Below are positions 56,651-64,000 of a stretch of DNA of 64,000 nt, in pieces (position 1 is the stretch's first letter; each line of letters starts with the position of its first letter). The notes beneath the pieces are model-generated. The model did not search any database. It was not told the DNA's origin and was given only the letters and a program-made list of their open reading frames with translations. Source of the DNA: Euryodendron excelsum (lineage: Eukaryota > Streptophyta > Magnoliopsida > Ericales > Pentaphylacaceae); contig CM065394.1 in NCBI GenBank assembly GCA_033060915.1, positions 19,489,501 through 19,553,500 on the forward strand. Direction: 5' to 3'. The position numbers and the translations under genes are program-made.

Positions 56651-59600
56651 CAGAGCCTCTTCCAGCGTTTAAGGGGTTCGCAAACTCAGTCTAAAAACAC
56701 CAATATTCGATATACAGAGCTCGAACACTCCCTAAACCCTAGTTTCTTTAGGTTTTCCAAACCCTAGCCACCATACACTAAACCTTAGCCTTCTATACAC
56801 TCATACACACTCCCATACACTTATACACTAGCCTCCAACTCTCCTTTGAGGACTTGAAGAGCTACAATATGAAGTTTGAAGATTGAAGACAGCTCTTGAG
56901 GATTGAAGACGAAGATCAAGACGAAGATCGAAGACAAGCAAGGCGCGCAAAATAAACAAGACATACGGTAGGCTTTCTATTTAAATTTCCGCACTTCCCC
57001 CTCTCTCTTCTCTCTCCTAACCCACTTGGGTTTTCTCTATTTTAATCCCCCATCTCTTTTTCCCCCTTTCTTTGCATGCTTGAAACAAGGGGACTCCCGA
57101 TCCATGTGTAGGATTAGACTATTGGAGGGTCACCGTGTCGGGGGCTTTCCTTTAGGCTAACTAGAGACCACGTTGGTTCGGCCCCCTTGATTATGTGGTG
57201 AAGCCTTAACCTTGTATGTTCACGACCCCAAACTTGCATTGTGCATATCATTATCTTGCATCTTCCAAAAATCGTTTTCAAACCCGTTTTCAAAATTTAC
57301 ATTAAACTTGTTTTCAAAATTGCATCAAAATCCTCTTTTTCAAAACATGTTTTCAAAATCACAACCCTAGGGTGATTCTAACTTTTCTATGGCTAGGATT
57401 GCTTTAGGAAAGTGTTACATTTAAAGTGACTTTCATGGTCCATATTTTCAAAACCACTTTCCTAAAATGATTCTAGCCTTCTTATGGTTAGAATCGCTTT
57501 AGGAAAGTGAGACATTTTTGGTACCTTCTAAAGACTCTACTTTCAAAAATCTCTTTTCCTAAAACCTCATTTTTCAACGTGCTTACTAAAAATCCTTCTT
57601 TCCAAAGTTGTTTTAAAAAATTCCCTCCAAAAATCTATTTTTCAAAACTTATCTTTTTAAACTCCTTTCCAAAACGCTCTCTTCAAAGTCCACTTTCCAA
57701 AATCTTCCCTCTAGAAACTCCTCTCTAAGATTTTCTTCTAAAAACTTGTTTCCAGAAAACACACTTTTCAAAAACTCTTTTCTTAGAGCCCAAGTCAAGC
57801 CCTAGAACCCACAATTAGGAAACCCTAATTTTCTTTCCAAAAACATGATTTTCAATTTTGCCCCAAACCTAGGTCTCCAAAAACTCCCGTTTTCTACGCC
57901 AAAATTAGGTTTCTAAAAACCTCTTTTCTATGTCAAAACTATAGTCCTCCAAATCTAGGGTTTCTAAAACTTCTCTTTTCCAAATCCTTGCCCGAATCCA
58001 GTCTTCCCATTTAGGAAACTAGATCCAATCCTCCGTTTTTGGAAACAAAATCAAACCTTCTCTTTTAGAAACAAAATCTAATCCCTTTCTAGTCTAAATC
58101 TTTCCTAATTAAACCCCTTCCTAATCTTTCACCTTCCTAAATCTTAAGTTTCCAAAACTTGAACATAACAATCTTTCCTAAATTTTAAAACTCAAAATCT
58201 AAATCTTTCCTAATTCAAATATTTCCTAATTTCCTACCTTCCTAAACCATAAGTTTCCTAAAACTTTCAAATCTTTCCTTAAACATTAAACTTCCACATC
58301 TTTCCTAATTGAACCCTTTCAAATCTAAACTTTCCAAATCTAAATTTTCAAATCTTTCTTAAACTCAAACCTTTCCTAATCTCAAGATCTTCTAAAACTC
58401 TAAAACTTTCTAAATTCTAAACTTTATAAATTTTAAATCTTTTCAAATTCGAAATTTTCTAAATTCAAAACTTTCTTAAGTAAATTCTTCTAAATTTTCT
58501 AAATTTCAAACCTTTCCAAATTTCAAAATTTTCTAAACTCAGAACTTTCTTATTTTCAAAACTTCCTTGTTTTCTAAAATTTTCCAATTTTCAAAACTTC
58601 CCTATTTCAAAACATTCCAAATTCAAAACTTTCCTAAGTTGAAACTTTTCTAATTCAAAACTTTTCTAAGTTGAAACTTTCTTAATTCAAACCTTTCCTA
58701 TTTCAAAACTTTCCTAATTTCAAAACCTTTCTTAATTCTGAAACCTTCCTAAAATGACACTTTCCTAATTTGAAACTTCCCTAATTCGAACCTTTCCTAA
58801 ATCTAGTCTTCCCTAATCTTCCAAGTCCAACATTCAAGTCAAATCTTTCTAAATCTCAAGTCTTTCCTAAGTCTCCTATCTTTCCTAAGTTTAGGTTTTC
58901 TAAACCTCCATCTTTCCAAAACAAGTCTAAATCTTTCTTCCAAGTTCTATCTTCCCAAATCAAAGTCTAATCTTTTCAATTCCAAAATTCTAAATTCCAA
59001 TTTCCAACCTTCTATTCTAAGTTCAAATCAAATCCTTTCTCCAATCAAAATCTCTTTCTTCCAATCCAACCTGCTATTTTTAATCGAACTCTTGTTCGAA
59101 CTACGACTGACCTGATTCCTCCAAAAGGATACGTAGGCAACCCTCATGGGTGCGGTCATAACTTCCTTCAAATTTCAAATTTCTCCACATTTTCCAAATC
59201 TCAAATTCCACAATCTTTTCGAATCTCCAATCTATTTTCAAACTTCCAATTTCAAATTTCTATTTCCAAATCTCTATTTCTAATTTCTCAAACTTTCCAA
59301 TTTCAATTCTATTTTTTCAAATCTCTTCTAAAATCAAATCAAATTCTTCTTTTCAAATTTCTTTCCAAATCTATTTTCAAACTGCTCTTATCTTGCATTT
59401 GCATATTATGCATCATATTAGCTTCTTTTCAAACATTCTTTTTCAAAGTGGATGGGATTGAACATTAGTTAGTTAAAGACTCTCATAGGTGAATCTAGGG
59501 TAGATTGACATGTAGGTACCGAAAGGGCAGGGTAGGGTGATGGCTTAGTGCGTCTTCCCTACACGTAACCAACCTCCGAACCTAGATCACTGATTTCAAA

Positions 59601-60669
59601 GACCAAAAAGGAGTTATTTTTCAAAAAGGGGCTAAATGTTTTCCAAAGGTTGCCAAGCAACCTGTTCTCCTAAAAAAAAAAACATCGCTTGAGGAGATAT
59701 TTTCAAAATTATTTTCCAAAACCCTGAGCGTAGTGTTCAGATTATGCTTAGTTTTTAGATGACCTAACTCACCTTAATCAAGTTAGGTGGCGACTCCGAA
59801 TTTTTTTCCAAAAGCCCTTTATTCAAACCAATTTTCAATTCAAACCTAGTCGCACTCATTCTTCTAGGAGGGTGAGTTCTAACGAGAGAGTACAGTGTTT
59901 TTCCCGCTTGTGGGAGTATTCCTTGAGCGCGAGAAATCTAGGCGCGACAGCTAGGAAGTCAATGAAATGAGAACCAAGGTCGACGAGATGTTCAAGCTCG
60001 TCCAGTGTATGGCCATAAAGGAAGCTGCTTTGACCCCGTTATCATCCACTATTTTTCCTAAGGACCCCGAGCCTGCTAACCCAAGGGTTGTTCTACAATC
60101 TAACAATACTGGAAAAAACAAGGAAGACGCCAAGGGGGCCAATACCGAAGAAGAAGAAACCATACTGCTCTCGCCTGCTATGAAAAGAACTCCCCTAAAC
60201 CCTCTCAGTCTGAAAATCTAAGGGTTGGGTGACTCACTGCGAAGCCTTCATGGCTATGATTCCTTTGGGCTTGCATCTTATGACGAGTTGTGTTTCTTCC
60301 CAAACCACCTGAGACCTGCCAAGTTCAAAATGCCTGACTTCCAAAAGTATAATGGCACTGGGAACCCTATTGCCCATCTTCACCTATATGCTGGGGCATT
60401 TAGTGGTCATGACAACGATCCAAAGCTCCTTATGCAACTGTTCCAATATAGTCTTACTAGATCCGCTTTGCAATGGTTTGCATGACTGTAAGCACCTCAT
60501 TTTTGACCGCTCGGCAGTCTACACTCTGTGCAGACTTGTGTTCAAGTCATTGTGGGCATATTTCAATCCAAATTAACTTTCTAAATTTAATCCCATCAAT
60601 TCAACGCTTCGTGGGCCCCACCGGGCCCAAATAGAGGCAAAATGACCAAAATGCCTTCACGGGGCATTG

Positions 60670-60920
60670 TCCTTTGCAATTTCAATTCCAATCCCTCTCT
60701 CGAGGCAGTTGATTCCTCGAGACGGTAAATCTACTCTAATTAGGCACATCTTTTCGAAGACGATAAGACCCCTTTCCAATTCTAATCTCTCTCTCGAGAC
60801 AGTTGATTCCTCGAGACGGTAAATCTACTCCAATCAGGCATGTCTTTCCGAAGACGATAAGACCCATTTCCAATTCCCATCCCTCTCTCGAGACAGTTGA
60901 TTCCTCGAGATAGTCCGGCA
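60670..60920. repeat. U3 minisatellite, two to three units of about 87 bp
   Basis: CCCTCTCTCGAGGCAGTTGA starts near 60698, with repeats near 60787 and 60884, each with TTCCTCGAGACGG and CGAAGACGATAAGACCC. Orthologous to the seven-unit array at 9510-10135. Confidence 0.85.
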
Positions 60921-62059
60921 CGTTTTTTGAAGAAAATCTCTTCGAGACGGTAAGTCCATTTAAATCTGTCGACCGGGACGAGACCCCAAGTCCCCTAGAT
61001 GGTAGAACAGTCCACCTTTGGTGCCTGCTAGCCTGCCAATGCAGAAATGTCCGTTTAGGCACACCTTCCGAGAAAGTTGACTTCTCAGGCGCTAAGTCCC
61101 TTTAGCAGCTTCCTGAGATCAGGCAGTCTCGGGAATGATCGCGAACCGTCACAGTAGCGAAAATACTCACAAATATCACAACAGGGTAGTGAAAATACTC
61201 GCAAGCAGGTTGATATAGGGAATTGCCAACAAACCCCTGTATCACGCGACCGCCGTTAGAGTGACAGAAACACTCAAAACCCAGGTCGACACTGGTGTCT
61301 GCTAGCCCACTTCGGTGAAAAATGACCAAACTGCCCCTTGGGCCTTTTCTGAGACTTTCCGGTCAAGATAATCATTTTGCCCCTAGGCATCCGAACGCCC
61401 CAGGAACCAAACCGGCTCTGGATATCAAAATGGTAACCTCCCAAGAATACTTCTTATAATATTCCTGACCTTCCTCTATCTTTCTGGATCATTCCTAGTT
61501 AATTTCGGCAAACCCGGTGCCAAATGACCGCTTTGACCCTGGTGGGCCGGTCGCATTTTTCTAGCCACACCAGCTCTGGATATCAAACCGGTAACATCCT
61601 GAGATTGTCTCTTATAGTTTTCTCAACTTTTCTCTATCTTTTCGGATCATTCTGAGTCAGTCCCGATAAACCCAGTACAAAATGACCGTTTTGCCCTTGG
61701 ATGGCCAGTCGCCTTTTCTGACCACACCGACTCTGGGTATCAAGTCGGAAACCTTTGGGAACATTCTGAATAATGTTTCCAAATCTCGAGTCTTCTTTCG
61801 GGACATTTCGGGTCCGTCCCAGCAGCTTTCTGGCCCGATTGACCGTTTTGCCCCTAATGGCCCGGTCAATCCTTCCAACACATTCTATCCTTATTTTTCA
61901 AGTCAAATACCTCTAGGACACTGTTCTAAGTGTTTCTTCCCTTTTCCAGCCTTCCGAGCCATTCCCGGTCCCTTAAATCACTCTCGGACTTTTTGGAGTC
62001 ACTCCTAGTGAAGCCTTAGCCTGGCGCCACTACAACAGGCACCAGGTCTATTCCACCTC

Positions 62060-62067
62060 TATAAATA
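62060..62067 (+). promoter_or_regulatory. TATA box of the 60487-62085 LTR
   Basis: TATAAATA followed by CAGAGCCTCC. The sequence is cut 18 bp downstream by the minus-strand LTR. Confidence 0.7.
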
Positions 62068-62085
62068 CAGAGCCTCCTCCAACGT

Positions 62086-64000
62086 TGTCACGTCCAGATT
62101 TTTCGCACTCGAGGAATACTCACACAAGCGGGAAAAATGCTGTACTCTCTCGTTAGAACTCACCCTCCTAAAAGAATGAGTGCGACTAGGTTTGAATTGA
62201 AAAATTGGTCTGAATAAAGGGCTTTTGAAAAAGATTCAGAGTCTCACCTAACTTAATTAAGGTGAGTTAGGTCACCTAAAAACTAAGAATAATCTGAAGA
62301 CTACACTTAGGGATTTTGGAAAACGATTTTGGAAAACATCTTCAAGAGAGGGTTTTTTTTTAGGAAAATGGGTTGTTTGGCAACCTTTGGAAAACATTTA
62401 GCCCTTTTTAGAAAAATAACTCCTTTTGGTCTTTGAAATTAGTGATCTAGGTTCGGAGGTTGGTTACTTGTAGAGAAGACGCACTAAGCTATCACCCTAC
62501 CCCGCCCTTTCGGTACCTACATGTCAATCTACCCCAGATTCACCTATGAGAGTCTTTAACTAACTATAGTTCAATCCTATCCATTTTTAGAAAAACAATG
62601 TTTGAATAGAAACTAACATGATGCATGGTATGCAAGTATAAGGAAAGAGAATTGAAAAATAGATTTGAAAAGAGATTTGAAGAGATAGAATTGAAATTGA
62701 AAAGTTTGAAAATTTGGAAATAGAAATTTGAAATTGGAAGTTTGAAAGTAGATTGGAATTTGAGATTTGAAAAGATTTTGGAAACCGCACCCATGAGGGT
62801 GGAATTGAAAGTTTGAAAAGTATTGTGACTGCACCTATAAAGGTTGCCTACGTATCCCTTTGGGGGAATCAGGTTAGCCGTAGTTCGGACCGGAGTCCGA
62901 TTGAAAAGAGATTGATTTGAAGAGAGAGATTGGATTAGAAGAAAGAGATTGAATTAAAAATTGGATTTGATTTGAGATTAGAAAAGGAGATTGGAAATTG
63001 AAATTGAGAAGATTGGACTTGCTTTGGAAAGATTGATTTTGGAAAGACTTGGTTGTGGAAAGATGGAGGTTTAGGAAACCTAGACTTAGGAAAGATAGGA
63101 GACCTAGGAAAGACTTGAGATTAAGAAAGATTGGATTGGAATATTGGATTTGGAAGATTTGGAAACTTGGAATTTAGGAAAGATTTGGATTAGGAAAGTT
63201 TCGAATTAGGAAAATGTTATTTTTGGAAAGTTTTGAAATGGGAAAGTATTGAATTTAGAAATGTTTTGAATTAGGAAAAGTTTAGTTTAGGAAAGACTTA
63301 GAATTTAGAAAGTTTCAAGTTAAGAAAGTTTTGAATTTTGGAATGTTTCGAAAAAGGGAAGTTTTGAAAGTGGGAAAGTTTAGAAAAACAAGGAAGTTTT
63401 GAAAATAAGAAAGCTTTGAGAACAAGGAAGTTTTGAAATTGGAAAGAGTTGAAGTTTTAGGAAAGTTTAAAATTTAGAAAGATTTGGGTTTAGAAAGATT
63501 TAACTTAAGAAAGTTTTGAATCTAGGAAGCTTAGAGTTTTAGAAAGATTTGAAATTTAGAAAGTTTAGAATTTAGAAAGTTTTAGAGTTTGAATTTTAGA
63601 AAGTCTTGAAATTAGGAAAGGCTTGCATTTAGGAAAGGTTTTGAAAACTTGAATTTGAAAAGTTAAGATTTAGAAAGGGGGTTGAATTAGGAAAGGGTTG
63701 AATTTTAGAATTTTAGAAAAGATTTTTATGTTCAAGTTTTGGAAACTTAAGGTTTAGGAAAGTGGAAGTTTAGGAAGGATTTGAATTAGGAAAGAGTTGG
63801 ATTTTGAAATTTAAAGAAAGATTTAGAGTTTAGGTTTAGGAAACTTAGGGTTTAGGAAGGTAGGAAATTAGGAAGAAGTTGAATTAGGAAAGGTTTGGGA
63901 TTTATTTCCAAAAACGGAGGATTGGATTTAGTTTCCTAAACGGAGAGATTAGATTTGGTTTCTTAAAGGGAAGATTTGATTTGACAAGGATTTGGAAAGG
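62086..64000 (-). mobile_element. 3' end and body of a minus-strand LTR, continues past the window
   Basis: Starts TGTCACGTCCAGATTTTTCG (complement of the LTR end), then the terminal palindrome, the conserved block (62824-62890) and the C-poor body to the window edge. The candidate duplication is AACGT (62081-62085); its mate is outside. It carries the same ~60-bp duplication of the GGTGCGGTCACAA phrase as the 9325-14439 copy. Confidence 0.88.

Larger units (their letters stand above)
55814..59949 (+). mobile_element. Plus-strand solo LTR inside gag, 4,136 bp
   Basis: TGTAAGCACCCCATTTTTGC to GAAATCTAGGCGCGACA. Flanks GTGAG (55809-55813) and GCTAG (59950-59954) match at 3 of 5 bases, an eroded duplication; gag continues in frame beyond. 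U3 is 829 bp, without the minisatellite. From TATA to the end it is very close to the 9325-14439 copy. Confidence 0.87.
49622..60486 (+). mobile_element. Element A: plus-strand TGTAAGC-family element, 5' part
   Basis: 5' LTR 49622-54191, PBS 54194-54211, leader 54212-55771, and gag from 55772, with a solo LTR (55814-59949) inside gag. At 60487 gag is cut by another LTR. Pol and the 3' LTR are outside the window. It is the partner that defines the family's internal layout, agreeing with element E in PBS, leader and gag start. Confidence 0.85.
55772..60486 (+). pseudogene. gag of element A, interrupted
   Basis: ATG at 55772 opens a short frame with an in-frame TAG (55790-55792) that runs into the solo LTR at 55814. 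It resumes at 59955 with EVNEMRTKVDEMFKLVQ; dropping the LTR and one 5-bp flank keeps the same frame. A Glu-rich linker follows, then a TAA (60219-60221), and then PDFQKYNGTGNPIAHLHLY and LMQLFQYSLTRSALQWF, the hallmark retrotransposon gag capsid motif. The next LTR cuts it at 60486. Gag builds the particle. The motif makes the family assignment firm; the protein is not expressible. Confidence 0.85.
60487..62085 (+). mobile_element. U3 and TATA box of a plus-strand LTR inserted in gag
   Basis: Starts TGTAAGCACCTCATTTTTGA after ATGAC (60482-60486), with GGTTTG of gag just before. It has a minisatellite of CTCTCGAGACAG units, 155-bp-type monomers and TATAAATA at 62060. It is broken at 62085 by a minus LTR. 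The remainder would lie right of the window. Confidence 0.87.

Overview
This is repeat-dominated plant nuclear DNA. I see no host gene, tRNA, rRNA, CRISPR array or bacterial-type operon. Nearly every base belongs to LTR retrotransposons nested inside one another. The gag and reverse-transcriptase relics are of plant Ty3/Gypsy type (Tat/Ogre-like and Athila-like). All coding regions are broken by stops, frameshifts or insertions. The species cannot be named from the sequence.

The dominant component is one family with very long LTRs (3.0-5.1 kb), called here the TGTAAGC family because its LTRs begin TGTAAGCACCCCATTTTTG and end in a form of GGCGCGACA. Each LTR has the same order: a modular U3, a TATAAATA box, a GAAGA- or AAG-rich leader ending in a GT splice-donor-like site, 1.5-2 kb almost devoid of G on the sense strand, a conserved block containing ACGTAGGCAACCC, and a palindrome next to a PBS-like TGGCGACTCC. 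Copies lie at 1-817(-), 818-5038(-), 9134-18937(-), 9325-14439(+), 21444-24482(+), 26251-30023(-), 30024-32064(+), 32065-36014(+), 43929-47617(+), 47618-48435(+), 49622-54191(+), 55814-59949(+), 60487-62085(+) and 62086-64000(-).

Left half (1-30023): one old minus-strand element, E. Its 5' LTR is 26251-30023, its PBS 26231-26248 (tRNA-Arg type), its gag pieces 24577-24714 and 20770-21443, and its 3' LTR 818-5038 with a tandemly multiplied U3. No pol is visible. E has been hit by a solo LTR of another family (6827-8842, TSD TTTTG), by a minus solo LTR (9134-18937, TSD ACTAC) that itself holds a plus solo LTR (9325-14439, TSD GTCAC), and by a further plus solo LTR (21444-24482, TSD CTTAG/CTTGG). 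E itself interrupts a plus LTR that resumes at 30024. That LTR interrupts another resuming at 32065, which in turn ends inside an Athila-like integrase at 36014/36015.

Middle (36015-43928): a decayed minus-strand Athila-like element (integrase, RNase H, RT, protease, gag, tRNA-Asp-type PBS, LTR) facing a related plus-strand LTR. Right (43929-64000): truncated TGTAAGC LTRs, then plus-strand element A (LTR 49622-54191, PBS 54194-54211, long leader, gag from 55772). A's gag is split by a solo LTR (55814-59949) and again by an LTR at 60487, which is itself interrupted 18 bp past its TATA box by a minus LTR at 62086.

The most interesting signal is a possible giant leader intron. A donor-like site is kept in all eight LTR copies that reach it, and strong acceptors lie in the internal leader, so splicing would remove the PBS. 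Also notable are a 14-copy W-box array in one U3, perfect hairpins near the TATA boxes, a G-free strand tract, and a PBS-like motif inside the LTR.
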